Shown in pieces: positions 16,174 through 25,336 of a stretch of 43,868 nt of DNA (positions within the stretch are counted from its first letter, which is position 1; each line of letters opens with the position of its first letter). Source of the stretch: Helicobacter aurati. GTDB lineage: Bacteria; Campylobacterota; Campylobacteria; Campylobacterales; Helicobacteraceae. The translations under genes were made by a program, and so were the position numbers. The notes beneath the pieces were generated by a model. That model had not been told where the DNA came from. It ran no database searches and saw nothing but the letters and a program-made list of their open reading frames with translations. Location of the stretch: NCBI RefSeq assembly GCF_003364265.1, contig NZ_NXLW01000016.1, positions 1 through 43,868 on the forward strand. Direction: 5' to 3'.

Positions 16174-16467
16174 TTATTTTGAACAGTTATTCAGACGATC
16201 CTGAGAAGATATGTTATTTGCAGCAGATTCTATGTGTATAGTGTAATCCTCAATAATAGGATTGGCTAAGAGTTCTTCACATGCCCGTTGCACTGTTTTC
16301 ATGGCGTTTTCTTTAGAATCTGATTCCAAAGAAAGATAAAACCTTTTGTTCATTTCTAACCTTGAGATTGCAAAATTATGCGACTGCAATGCTTGCAATA
16401 CAGCCTTAGATTCAGGATTGAGAATGCCATCTCGAGTAGCGATTTCTATTTGCGCTTCAAACTGCAT
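16174..16467 (-). CDS. purS: Phosphoribosylformylglycinamidine synthase subunit PurS
   Basis: A 97-residue PurS. This small protein bridges PurL and PurQ and helps transfer ammonia. It shows the typical start AQIEIATRDGILNPESKAVLQALQ and the end ANPIIEDYTIHIE. About 14 extra polar residues follow the core. RBS AAGGAA lies before the ATG. It is first in the purS-purQ unit, divergent from the DUF493 gene. Confidence 0.92.
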   Translation of the reverse strand: MQFEAQIEIATRDGILNPESKAVLQALQSHNFAISRLEMNKRFYLSLESDSKENAMKTVQRACEELLANPIIEDYTIHIESAANNISSQDRLNNCSK

Positions 16468-16642
16468 GAATATTCCTTAACTAATGAAATCTTAAATTTA
16501 ATTATAGAATCTTTTTCTCCATTTTTAAAGAAATAATAGACACGGCAATGCTTCAGAAATAATGCGGATACCATTTATCAATTACTCCGAGCATCCTAAA
16601 ACATGTTACAATTCTTGCATTCCATACCTAAAAGGAAAATCA

Positions 16643-16924
16643 ATGCAACATCCACAACACATTGACATTTCGTCCAATATAAAAGTTCATATTGACTATC
16701 CATGCACTTGGAATTATCGAATTATAGGGCTCAAAAAAGAAGTAGTTTTAGAAGCCATTACGCAAGTGTTTGGAGAGAAAGCAACCATCTCCCCCATCGA
16801 ACATTTCTCTAGCCATCACAAATACATCGCAATCAATTGCTCTATACAAGTAGAATCCGATGAAGAACGAACGAGCTACTTTGATAATCTTGTCAAGCAC
16901 AATGGTATTATTATGGTGATATAA
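16643..16924 (+). CDS. DUF493-family protein
   Basis: A 93-residue protein of the small DUF493 (YbeD-like) family, with the ferredoxin-like fold core YPCTWNYRIIGLKKEVVLEAITQVFGEKA and a second half KYIAINCSIQVESDEERTSYFDNLVKHNGI. Function is unknown; YbeD relatives look like ACT-type regulatory domains. A longer reading from 16562 adds 27 residues, but the ATG at 16643 has an AAGGA site and the family normally starts here. Its stop overlaps the next ATG by one base. Confidence 0.85.
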   Translation: MQHPQHIDISSNIKVHIDYPCTWNYRIIGLKKEVVLEAITQVFGEKATISPIEHFSSHHKYIAINCSIQVESDEERTSYFDNLVKHNGIIMVI

Positions 16925-17424
16925 TGAAAATTGAAATTTCTAGGATTGTTGCGGGAGTATATCTTCTATCTACAACGTTAACTGTTGGGGCTTTGCTAAT
17001 GTGTATTTTTATAGAATCAAATATCTTCAATTTAGATTCTATTTTTCGGACCAACGCGTACACGGAAACACTTATTACGCGATATGACCAAGGACTCATT
17101 ATGAGTGTCATTTGGAATAACCTCTTTTATATACTGCTCATCAGTGCAATAATAATTTTTGTTTATGAAACTTTGAGTTTTAGATTCCAAAAGAGTAGTT
17201 TTTTTGTATGGATTCTCAACGTGCTGAATGTGATCTTAATGTTGTTATTGTGTTTCTTTTATTTACCAGGCGTTACAAAGATTTTTAATAATGAGCCACG
17301 TATCGCTGCCACACCAGAATCCGAATCGTTTCTCAATCAAACAGAGCTTGTACTGCAACTGCTTTGCATGACTTTATTGATAACCTTTTTTATGCGTCTA
17401 TTTCTTCTAAACACCAAACGTTAA
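16924..17424 (+). CDS. DUF4149-type integral membrane protein
   Basis: A 166-residue protein with about four transmembrane helices: VAGVYLLSTTLTVGALLMCIF, LFYILLISAIIIFVYETL, WILNVLNVILMLLLCFFYL, and LVLQLLCMTLLITFFMRLF. This layout fits the TMEM205-like DUF4149 family of Campylobacterota. Function is unknown. It starts at the stop of the DUF493 gene (TAATG), so the two are translated together. It ends at a stop codon directly next to that of convergent coaE, with no base between. Confidence 0.7.
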   Translation: MKIEISRIVAGVYLLSTTLTVGALLMCIFIESNIFNLDSIFRTNAYTETLITRYDQGLIMSVIWNNLFYILLISAIIIFVYETLSFRFQKSSFFVWILNVLNVILMLLLCFFYLPGVTKIFNNEPRIAATPESESFLNQTELVLQLLCMTLLITFFMRLFLLNTKR

Positions 17425-18027
17425 CTAAAATAACGGCAGGAATGCTTGCAAGAAAGATTCTGTGTTTTTCTGTAATGTCTTTAAATCTGTTAGATTTTCG
17501 ATGACAAAATCGCTTTTTTTTCGTTTTATTTCAATATCAATTTGAGAATCCACACGACTTTGGGCTTCTTCTAAAGTAAGATTATTGCGTCTTTGTACCC
17601 TTTGTATCTGTGTTTGCCTTGTTGCATAAACACAAATCACATAGCGAGCTTCATAAACAGATGTACTTTCAAAGTATAAGGGAATTTCAACAAAATAAGG
17701 AGATTTATAGGATTCTAATGGTTGGCAAAGATTCACAATTTTTGCATGAATAATGGGATGCAAAATGGATTCTAATAAAACTTTCTTATTGGAATCACTA
17801 AAAACAATCTGCCCTAACATCTTGCGATTAATACTTATCGTATCAGACTGCGAAGATTCTACAATTTCACTTCCAAAAGCTTCTATCACAACTTCTTTTT
17901 TTTCATTAAGTGCTTCATGCGCAATTATATCAGCATCAATAATGCGGAATCCTTCGAGTGCTAAGAGCTTCGATACAGTGCTTTTCCCGCACCCTATACC
18001 ACCTGTTAAGATATTTGCATATTGCAT
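17425..18027 (-). CDS. coaE: Dephospho-CoA kinase
   Basis: A 200-residue kinase for the last step of coenzyme A synthesis. The P-loop GGIGCGKST is at residues 9-17, followed by FRIIDADIIAHEAL, LESILHPIIHAKI and the lid region QTQIQRVQRRNNL. The reading frame extends further upstream, but the ATG at 18025-18027 has a perfect AAGGAG site and puts the P-loop at its usual place. It is convergent with the DUF4149 gene and downstream of the chemoreceptor. Confidence 0.93.
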   Translation of the reverse strand: MQYANILTGGIGCGKSTVSKLLALEGFRIIDADIIAHEALNEKKEVVIEAFGSEIVESSQSDTISINRKMLGQIVFSDSNKKVLLESILHPIIHAKIVNLCQPLESYKSPYFVEIPLYFESTSVYEARYVICVYATRQTQIQRVQRRNNLTLEEAQSRVDSQIDIEIKRKKSDFVIENLTDLKTLQKNTESFLQAFLPLF

Positions 18028-18154
18028 AATACTCCTTCTTAAGAACAAATAAACAATCTTTGCTGATTCTAACCCAAAACGTCTAAAGTTACAAAATGCT
18101 TTTATCGTGAAAGACAATTAATAAATATTTATATGAAATTTAATGCAAATTGCA

Positions 18155-19774
18155 TTATTGGAGCTTAAAGGATTCTGCGCTGCTTTTTAATTCACTGATT
18201 ATTTTCTCGAGATTTAATATAGCACTATTCATCTTTTTTGATAACTCAAGACTACCGTTTGAGCTTGCAACCATTTGTGTAATCAACAAAGAAATATCTT
18301 TTGCCTCATTTTGTTGCGCTTGAGAATGTGAATTTACTTCTTTTACGTTTTGAAGAGAGTTATTTGCTTGCACCCGTATATCCTCTAATAATTGTGAAGA
18401 TTGCTTCATAAGCTCTATGCCCTTATTGGCATTTGGGACTATCTGTTCAATAATTTGCACCATATCATTACTTTGTTGTTGCACTTGTTGTACTAATATG
18501 GTAATTTGCTGTGTTGCTTGAGAAGTCTTTTCGGCAAGTTTTCGTACTTCATCAGAAACCACGGCAAAGCCTCTGCCATGCTCTCCGGCACGTGCCGCTT
18601 CTATTGCTGCATTCAACGCTAAGAGATTAGTCTGGTCTGCAATATCGCCTATAAGTTGCACAGCATTTCCAGTTTGCTTGGAATGCTCTTGTAGTTGTGA
18701 AACCCTATTGTTAGATTCATTGGCCAAATCATTCACGACATTTATCACTTCTGCCGTATTTTCAATGACAACCTGTCCGTCTTTGATAATATCAAGTGTT
18801 TTTTGCGAATTTCTTTCTGTTTCCTTAACCTCATCAATTATGGTAGTTATTTGTTCATTAATGATCATAACTCTTGCTTGAGAATCCTGTGCACTACTAG
18901 TCTGTTTATGATACGCTTGCTTAGTCGCCTCAGCAAACCCAGATACTAGCCTTATTTCCTGCGTTACATTATCAACAGCACCAAGCATATTTGCCACTGT
19001 GCTTCTAAGATCGTTTTGCATTTTTACAATATCGCCCAACATACTTGTACATACTTGCTTTGGAATATCATAGATAAGATTACCATTAGATATTTCTAGC
19101 ATACTATTGCTTGTTTCATTAACTACCTTAAAAATCCGAAAGATAAAAATACCTAAAACTATGCTTAATACAACTGAAAAGAAAACACTCACAATCAACA
19201 CAATTTGAAAAATATCAATTTGATGTGCTATCAATGGAGTAATACTTAAATTTTTCTCTTCTTCATAATCCATAAATTCATTAAGGATTGTTACCCATTG
19301 AGCAAACAAGGGTCTAATAAGACTCAAATCAGAAATATCTGCCTTTTGTTGCACGATCTTTTCTATTAAGGGTTTTATATTGTTCTCTATAGAATCAACA
19401 CGATGTAAAATAGATGTTTCTTTGGCATCTAGCATATTTGTAGCACCAAAATTCTGCGCTATTTTCATTCTTGCATTCGCGTAATCAGAATCTAATTTTG
19501 CAATAGTTGCAACAAGTGATTCGATACTTTGTATATCGCCTTGCCTATATAGTGCTATATCTCTAATTGCAACTGATCTGCCGTTAACGCTATCCTCCAT
19601 GTTAAAGGAGAGTTCTCGTTTAGCAGAATTTACAAAATTGATTTCGCTGAGCTTTTGATCTATCATATTGACTTGATAAAGAGAATACCAGATAATAACC
19701 ATAATAATAAGACAGAATAAAGAATAGCCCGTTCCCAATAACAAAAATACGCCTTTAGTAGTTTGTTTCTTCAT
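18155..19774 (-). CDS. Methyl-accepting chemotaxis protein
   Basis: A 539-residue chemoreceptor. It has a first membrane helix (about 9-33), a helical periplasmic sensor domain (about 34-187, four-helix-bundle type), a second membrane helix (about 190-215), a HAMP domain, and a long coiled-coil signalling domain with the conserved tip [37 protein letters not shown]. It would signal through CheW and CheA. The ligand is unknown. No CheR/CheB pentapeptide is seen at the C-terminus. RBS AGGAGA lies upstream of the ATG. It is apparently single, between coaE and the divergent hydrolase gene. Confidence 0.95.
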   Translation of the reverse strand: MKKQTTKGVFLLLGTGYSLFCLIIMVIIWYSLYQVNMIDQKLSEINFVNSAKRELSFNMEDSVNGRSVAIRDIALYRQGDIQSIESLVATIAKLDSDYANARMKIAQNFGATNMLDAKETSILHRVDSIENNIKPLIEKIVQQKADISDLSLIRPLFAQWVTILNEFMDYEEEKNLSITPLIAHQIDIFQIVLIVSVFFSVVLSIVLGIFIFRIFKVVNETSNSMLEISNGNLIYDIPKQVCTSMLGDIVKMQNDLRSTVANMLGAVDNVTQEIRLVSGFAEATKQAYHKQTSSAQDSQARVMIINEQITTIIDEVKETERNSQKTLDIIKDGQVVIENTAEVINVVNDLANESNNRVSQLQEHSKQTGNAVQLIGDIADQTNLLALNAAIEAARAGEHGRGFAVVSDEVRKLAEKTSQATQQITILVQQVQQQSNDMVQIIEQIVPNANKGIELMKQSSQLLEDIRVQANNSLQNVKEVNSHSQAQQNEAKDISLLITQMVASSNGSLELSKKMNSAILNLEKIISELKSSAESFKLQ

Positions 19775-19865
19775 AAAATAAATTCTCCTAAAATATTGAA
19801 CAATGTTTTAAAAAGTATTCTACTATGATTTATTACGACTTAATGACATACAACAACATATCTTG

Positions 19866-19871
19866 TATAAT
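19866..19871 (+). promoter_or_regulatory. -10 box for the alpha/beta hydrolase gene
   Basis: TATAAT in CTTGTATAATCC, 37 bases before the hydrolase ATG, in the 134-base divergent region with the chemoreceptor gene. Confidence 0.5.
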
Positions 19872-19908
19872 CCATATAAATAATGAAAAATAGAGTTTAA
19901 GGAAATAA

Positions 19909-20889
19909 ATGAATAGCGCAATAAAAATTACTCGGAACATTGCATTAGATTCTGATTTTGGTTCTGTATTCTGGGATTTATATGAGCCGTTACAGCAAGC
20001 AATAGGTATTATTCAGATTGCACATGGCATGGTAGAACATAAGAATAGATATGAATGGATTGGCACATCTCTAGCAAAAAGAGGCTATATTGTTGGGATA
20101 AGCGACCATAGAGGACATGGAGAAAGTATAAGCAAAAGCTATCTAATCCACAATGACAACCATATTTCTTGGGGAGAAATGGAAAAAGATGGAATCAATC
20201 AATCGGTGCAAGACTTATATAAGCTCAATCAAGAACTACGTTCTTGCTTTCGCGGTATGAAGGTTATTCTCTTGGGGCACTCTATGGGTTCAATTATTGC
20301 ACGACTTTATCTTTTTAAGTATTCACAAACCATTGACACTTTGATTCTAAGTGGTACGCCTGCGCCAAACCCACTTATCAATATTGCAATTCTGCTTGCC
20401 AAAACATTACAATTATTTGGCTTAAAGAATCGAGGAATGCAATTGCTCAATCAACTCTCTTTTGGTGGCTTCAATGCGAGCCTGCTCAAAAAACTTCCTA
20501 AGGGAAATTATCAATATACTGGTTTTGAATGGCTTTGTTCAGATCCTTCTGTCGTGCAAACTTACATTAACGATCCTAAATGCAGATTTATCTTTTCATT
20601 ACAAAGTTTTTTACATTTATTTCTAGCCTTAAGGGATATTTACACAATTAAACAGCATGCAAATAGTACTTCTCAAAGAATGCCTATTCTTTTCATTAGC
20701 GGTGATATGGACGCTTGCGGCAACTTCGGTAAAGGGGTCGAAGAAGCAAAGAATATACTCGCTATGCAGGGATATAATAATATTACGTTAAAACTCTACA
20801 AAGATAGTAGACATGAAATACTTAATGAAACAAACAAACAAGAGGTACTAGAAGATATTCTCGTGTGGCTAAACCTATGCGGAGAATAA
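19909..20889 (+). CDS. Alpha/beta hydrolase (monoacylglycerol lipase-like)
   Basis: A 326-residue serine hydrolase of the lysophospholipase/monoglyceride lipase type. The oxyanion motif HG is at residues 39-40, DHRGHGES at 66-73, the nucleophile elbow GHSMGS holds Ser125, the acid is probably Asp in ISGDMDACG, and the catalytic His is in SRHEILNE. No signal peptide is seen, so it is cytoplasmic or membrane-associated. Substrate is not known; membrane lipid turnover is likely. It stands alone before the flagellar operon. Confidence 0.85.
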   Translation: MNSAIKITRNIALDSDFGSVFWDLYEPLQQAIGIIQIAHGMVEHKNRYEWIGTSLAKRGYIVGISDHRGHGESISKSYLIHNDNHISWGEMEKDGINQSVQDLYKLNQELRSCFRGMKVILLGHSMGSIIARLYLFKYSQTIDTLILSGTPAPNPLINIAILLAKTLQLFGLKNRGMQLLNQLSFGGFNASLLKKLPKGNYQYTGFEWLCSDPSVVQTYINDPKCRFIFSLQSFLHLFLALRDIYTIKQHANSTSQRMPILFISGDMDACGNFGKGVEEAKNILAMQGYNNITLKLYKDSRHEILNETNKQEVLEDILVWLNLCGE

Positions 20890-20947
20890 ATCTTTGCAAC
20901 ATATATTTTATTTACAAAGCCAGTGTAGAATATGCCAAGCTTTAACG

Positions 20948-20968
20948 TTGTGGAATTAGTTTTGCTTT
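20948..20968 (+). promoter_or_regulatory. Sigma54 (RpoN) promoter of flgB
   Basis: TGGAATTAGTTTTGCTTT carries the sigma54 hallmarks GG at 20952-20953 and GC at 20964-20965, exactly ten bases apart, followed by a T-run. It ends about 45 bases before the flgB ATG. Rod and hook genes of Helicobacter are RpoN-FlgR dependent, which fits. The call rests on motif and position. Confidence 0.8.
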
Positions 20969-21012
20969 TACATTAACAACATCATGTTGGACACGCAATT
21001 AAAGGGAATATT

Positions 21013-21471
21013 ATGAATAAGCTCTCACAGGCTTTTGGCACTTCATTCGAGACTTCTAAGGCTTATAGCCTTGTTTATAGCGCGCTAGATTATCGTTCTT
21101 TACGTCAAGATTTAATCTCTAGCAATTTGGCAAACGTTAGCACACCTTATTATAGACCCAAAGATGTGCATTTTGAAGATATGTTAGCTGAAAGAGCTGC
21201 ACAAATTTTTCACAATAAATCCCCTATGGAAGATTTAGAACTCACTAGAACTATGCCGCAACATGTTAGTGGCTTACATCCCAATAGATTAACAGGAGCC
21301 TTATTCTTTAGGGATGGGCATTTAGCTAGAAACGATGGCAATAGTGTAGACTTGGACGTTGAAACCACTGAATTAGGCAAAAACTCCATGATGTACCAAG
21401 CACTTACCACAGCCTTGAAAAAGCATAAGGGGATTTTCGCCTATGCTCTAGATTCTGGAAAAAATTTATAG
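21013..21471 (+). CDS. flgB: Flagellar basal body rod protein FlgB
   Basis: A 152-residue rod protein. The N-terminus contains ALDYRSLRQDLISSNLANVSTPYYRPKDVHFEDML, the conserved flagellar rod signature, and the C-terminus ends in a helical region (MMYQALTTALKKHKGIFAYAL). FlgB forms the proximal rod in the periplasm after export by the flagellar type III apparatus. RBS AAAGGG lies before the ATG. First gene of flgB-flgC-fliE-ftsI behind the sigma54 site. Confidence 0.96.
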   Translation: MNKLSQAFGTSFETSKAYSLVYSALDYRSLRQDLISSNLANVSTPYYRPKDVHFEDMLAERAAQIFHNKSPMEDLELTRTMPQHVSGLHPNRLTGALFFRDGHLARNDGNSVDLDVETTELGKNSMMYQALTTALKKHKGIFAYALDSGKNL

Positions 21472-21507
21472 TCATTTATTGTTATGGCTTTTTATAAAGG
21501 ATAGACA

Positions 21508-21999
21508 ATGTTTTTAAGCACATTTGATATTAGTGGATATGGTTTATCAGCTCAAAGAGTACGTGTTAATGTTATTTCTGCAAATATCGCAAATGCCCAT
21601 ACAACACGTACAGATGAAGGTGGTCCATACAGGAGACAAGAAGTAGTATTTCGTGCATTTGACTTTAATAAGGAACTTAATAAAAAATTAGCAAAAGATA
21701 ACAATTTACTTGAATATAAAGATCCGCTACAAGAGGGAGAATACGGCAGGAAGCCTGTTCCACCCATTAATGGTGTGTATATTGATAAAATTGTACGGGA
21801 CGATAATAAACCGCTTATGAAATATGATCCTACACATCCAGATGCAAATGCGCAGGGTTATGTTGCTTATCCAAATGTTAATCCTGTTGTAGAAATGGCC
21901 GATTTAGTAGAAGCAACAAGAGCTTATCAAGCAAACGTTGCGGCATTTCAAAGTGCAAAAAACATGGCGAACAATGCAATCACAATGTTTCAAGCTTAA
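21508..21999 (+). CDS. flgC: Flagellar basal body rod protein FlgC
   Basis: A 163-residue proximal rod protein. The N-terminal rod motif (LSAQRVRVNVISANIANAHTTR) is followed by EGGPYRRQEVVF and the C-terminal motif YVAYPNVNPVVEMADLVEATRAYQANVAAF, both typical of FlgC. It is exported and built on FlgB. It lies 36 bases after flgB, with RBS AAAGGA. Confidence 0.97.
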   Translation: MFLSTFDISGYGLSAQRVRVNVISANIANAHTTRTDEGGPYRRQEVVFRAFDFNKELNKKLAKDNNLLEYKDPLQEGEYGRKPVPPINGVYIDKIVRDDNKPLMKYDPTHPDANAQGYVAYPNVNPVVEMADLVEATRAYQANVAAFQSAKNMANNAITMFQA

Positions 22000-22040
22000 C
22001 AACTATATAAAATTGTAGGCTTAAAATATAAAATATACGA

Positions 22041-22046
22041 TATAAT
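22041..22046 (+). promoter_or_regulatory. Internal -10 box upstream of fliE
   Basis: TATAAT, 31 bases before the fliE ATG, in the 77-base gap after flgC. It suggests an extra housekeeping promoter that would feed fliE and ftsI without the flagellar sigma54 signal. Unproven; the position is notable because ftsI is essential. Confidence 0.45.
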
Positions 22047-22076
22047 CAAATTAAACATTAATATAAGGAGAAATAC

Positions 22077-22379
22077 ATGGCACAAGTTACACCGATTCAA
22101 ACTGCTGGACTTAGTAATATTTCTCTAACGGATGTTAATAATGAAATTAAGGGAAAACAAGGAGATTTTTCTTCGCTGCTTAAGAAATCCCTAGATGAAT
22201 TAAACGCATCTCAAGAGGAATCTGATAAAGCATTGGCAGATATGGCAAGTGGACAAGTAAAAGACTTACATCAAGCGGCAATTACAATAGGCAAAGCCGA
22301 AACTAGCATGAAACTTATGCTGGAAGTGCGAAATAAGGCAATTAGTGCATATAAAGAAATCTTAAGAACGCAAGTATAG
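22077..22379 (+). CDS. fliE: Flagellar hook-basal body protein FliE
   Basis: A 100-residue FliE, the small protein linking the MS ring and export gate to the rod. It has GDFSSLLKKSLDELNASQEES, then ADMASGQVKDLHQAAITIGKAETSMKLMLEVRNKAISAYKEILR, the family core. RBS AAGGAG is 5 bases before the ATG. It lies 77 bases after flgC and 26 bases before ftsI. Confidence 0.96.
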   Translation: MAQVTPIQTAGLSNISLTDVNNEIKGKQGDFSSLLKKSLDELNASQEESDKALADMASGQVKDLHQAAITIGKAETSMKLMLEVRNKAISAYKEILRTQV

Positions 22380-22405
22380 AATATATTTCTTAATCCCCCC
22401 AATTT

Positions 22406-25057
22406 ATGCAAGGACGCAATATTCGCAATAAAGACTCTGTTGGTGCTTTATCTAAAGAAGTAGATTCTATTAAAGATTCTTCAACAGAATCCTCACAGAA
22501 TCTTAATACTTTTACTCAACCCCCACATAACACAAAGCAATCACATAGAACATACAATGATTTAGAACTGAAAGTCCAAGAGAATTTGGCTTTCATGGCA
22601 AATTCCATACAAGCAGATTCTGTATCGCAACCACGATTTGCGATGGCTAAAGACAATGACAAAACAATAAACAATCCAAGTAACTCCACACGAGCAAACA
22701 ATAAAAACCCATCATCTAACCACATACGCAACGTTTTATCTGCCAATAAAGAAGACTCTTCGCACGTCACAAAAGAATTCAGAAACAATGGAATGAGCGA
22801 TAAGCACAGCAATGATGCAATGCGATATGACAAGATTGATTCTATTATGTTGGATAATATAGCGGAGAACTATCAATTTCAATCTCCCAAAAACGACAAA
22901 AAAGACTTGCATACTCCCCCACATATTCAACAACAGGCTACTTTTACTCAATCTAACGCACTCATGCAAGAGCCAATTAATGAACGAGCAGAGTCTTTTA
23001 AGGCAGGTAGGCTTCTTATTGTTCTAGGTATTTTTATCCTGTCCTTTACTGTATTTCTCTTCGCTGTCTATGCAAAAATCATCTCTCAACCGCCAATTAT
23101 GGAACCGTACAACAAAAAATCAAGAGATTATCCGTGGTCTATCAAAACAGATGTGGATATTGCCTTGCGTGGACAAATTTCAAGCCTTGATGATTATGTG
23201 GTTACTTCAAGCCATAAACTCTACAAAATAGCTCTTTATGCACCATCGATTTATGAAGAAAAACGTGAACTTTTAATTAGTCTTATGAATCTATACGCTA
23301 ACTTGAATAAAAATTCCGTTCGTTTTACCTTATTGAAAGGCGGCAACGTTACACTTACCAATAATGCTAATTCCCTTATTGCCGCAAATCTAAGAATACT
23401 CAATCAAAAACTTTCCTCCCTAGGCGTGTATAAAAAATGTACATTCAGCTATATTAATAAAACCAGTATCAAAGATTCGGAAATACAAACAATGATAGCA
23501 CATGCGCAAATCGTACGTGAGAAAGGCAAAGAAACTTCTTTAGATTCTAGAATCCTAAGAACGCTAGAAAACCTTGAGCAAGGAAAAATTGAGAAATCTC
23601 AAGCAATCCATGAACTCAACATCTCTTTAGCCGAATACAAAAACAAAAGCATTGACTTAGCAAGGGAATGTTATACTCCTATCTTTACCTATAATCCTGA
23701 TGTCCGCGATGGTGCAATCACAAGAATTGAACGAGGGCTTGATATAACAGTGAATCAAATTGAGCGCGAATATCCATTCAATGAACTAATGCAGCCACTC
23801 TTAGGATTCACTAATTATCCAAAAAAGAATATTGATGGAAAAATACTTGATGATAAAATGAAGTTTGTTGCCCAATCTGGAGTAGAAAAATATCGCGATG
23901 GTATTCTCTCCCCCAAACGTGATGGTAAAGTAACAGGTTTGGCTGACAGAGGGGGAAACATTATTCTCAATAAGTATTCTCAAAGTAATTCTAGAGAAGA
24001 TGGGTTTAACATTAAACTTACTATACCTCTCGTGTTGCAAGCCAAAATTCAGCACATTGTCGAAGAGGCAAATAAACAATACAAAGCGCAACAAATTGTT
24101 GCTGGTATTATGAATCCACAAACAGGTGAAATTTTGGCATTAGCATCATCAGCCACATTTAACCCTAATCGCGGACAAAGGAGTAAAAATATTGCTACGG
24201 CAATGCGAGTGGCAGCTGCGGAACGTTCGTTTGAACCGGGCAGCACAATAAAACCGCTTGTATTTTCTTATCTTGTTGATAATAAAAAGATTAATTTTTC
24301 AGAAAAAATTGATTTACACGATGGAATCTATAAATTGCGAACTTTCACGATTCGGGACTCAACACCACTTAAAAGCGCAACACCAGAGCAAATACTCATT
24401 AAATCAAGTAACATCGGTATGACAAAACTTACAAAAAACCTTAATGGGACACAAATGCGCGAGCTTTTTGAAACCTTTGGTGTAGGACATGCAACAGGCG
24501 TTGATATTGCCAATGAAGCGACAGGATTATTGCCAAAAGCCAGCATTTTAGGACGTGAAGTTGAAAAGGGAGCAGCAAGTTATGGGTATGGTTTACGCAT
24601 GAGTTTTATGCAGCTCTTGCGTAGCTATGCTGTATTTAATAATGGAGGATTCTTAGTTGTTCCACATGTAACAAAACACTTTATTGCTCCTAACTTTAAA
24701 ATTTTCTACCCCACACTTAAAAGACCAAAAAGAATCATCACAAAGGAAAGTGCTGATTTCATGCAAAAACTCTTGCAACGAGTTGTAAGAGAAGGTACAG
24801 CCAAGAGAGCCGATGTAGCAGGACTAATTATTGGCGGCAAAACGGGTACAGCTAGGGAGAAAAACAAGGGTGAAACTATCTATAACGGCTCATTCTTTGG
24901 GTATGCAAGCGATGGATTAGCAACTTATACAATCGGCGTAGTTGCTTATGGTTCGCAAGCAAGTGAAGACTACTACGCTGGACAAACTGCTGCTCCAGTA
25001 TTTGCTAAAATTGCGCAAACGCTTATGCAAGAAGGATATTTAAAAGTCCAAAAATAA
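22406..25057 (+). CDS. ftsI: Penicillin-binding protein (FtsI-type division transpeptidase) with long N-terminal extension
   Basis: An 883-residue class B PBP that cross-links peptidoglycan at the septum. A membrane anchor lies at about residues 206-230 (LLIVLGIFILSFTVFLFAVYA). Then come a pedestal domain (IIER-type region ITRIERGLDITVNQIER) and the transpeptidase domain with Ser613 in FEPGSTIKP (SxxK), SSN at 667-669 and KTG at 812-814, all intact. About 200 cytoplasmic residues, rich in Ser, Asn, Asp and Gln, precede the anchor; H. pylori FtsI is about 615 residues and lacks them. No strong RBS is visible at 22406, so the extension's exact start is open. It follows fliE in the conserved Helicobacter order. 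Confidence 0.9.
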   Translation: MQGRNIRNKDSVGALSKEVDSIKDSSTESSQNLNTFTQPPHNTKQSHRTYNDLELKVQENLAFMANSIQADSVSQPRFAMAKDNDKTINNPSNSTRANNKNPSSNHIRNVLSANKEDSSHVTKEFRNNGMSDKHSNDAMRYDKIDSIMLDNIAENYQFQSPKNDKKDLHTPPHIQQQATFTQSNALMQEPINERAESFKAGRLLIVLGIFILSFTVFLFAVYAKIISQPPIMEPYNKKSRDYPWSIKTDVDIALRGQISSLDDYVVTSSHKLYKIALYAPSIYEEKRELLISLMNLYANLNKNSVRFTLLKGGNVTLTNNANSLIAANLRILNQKLSSLGVYKKCTFSYINKTSIKDSEIQTMIAHAQIVREKGKETSLDSRILRTLENLEQGKIEKSQAIHELNISLAEYKNKSIDLARECYTPIFTYNPDVRDGAITRIERGLDITVNQIEREYPFNELMQPLLGFTNYPKKNIDGKILDDKMKFVAQSGVEKYRDGILSPKRDGKVTGLADRGGNIILNKYSQSNSREDGFNIKLTIPLVLQAKIQHIVEEANKQYKAQQIVAGIMNPQTGEILALASSATFNPNRGQRSKNIATAMRVAAAERSFEPGSTIKPLVFSYLVDNKKINFSEKIDLHDGIYKLRTFTIRDSTPLKSATPEQILIKSSNIGMTKLTKNLNGTQMRELFETFGVGHATGVDIANEATGLLPKASILGREVEKGAASYGYGLRMSFMQLLRSYAVFNNGGFLVVPHVTKHFIAPNFKIFYPTLKRPKRIITKESADFMQKLLQRVVREGTAKRADVAGLIIGGKTGTAREKNKGETIYNGSFFGYASDGLATYTIGVVAYGSQASEDYYAGQTAAPVFAKIAQTLMQEGYLKVQK

Positions 25058-25336
25058 AACACTTCTTGGTAACAATCGCAAAGAATCTACACCAAATTAA
25101 CCTGATACACTTCATAGAAACTCAATCTCTCATAATTGTTGTGTATTGGATTCTTACGCGAACGCTATACAAATTATATGATTTGCAATTCGGAATAGAC
25201 AAAGAAAGATAGAAATATAACATTCCTTGCTAAAGTCAATTCAATGTATGAATGAATGCAATGCGTAGCCTTATCACATAGAATCATAACAATATAATTT
25301 CAATCAAAGTGATAGTATTTTGCGAATAAAGAGATA

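Noticed and set aside
22516-22833. Minus-strand open frame opposite the ftsI N-terminal extension.
   Set aside because: No RBS, no domain, and the sense strand reads a coherent protein continuing into FtsI.
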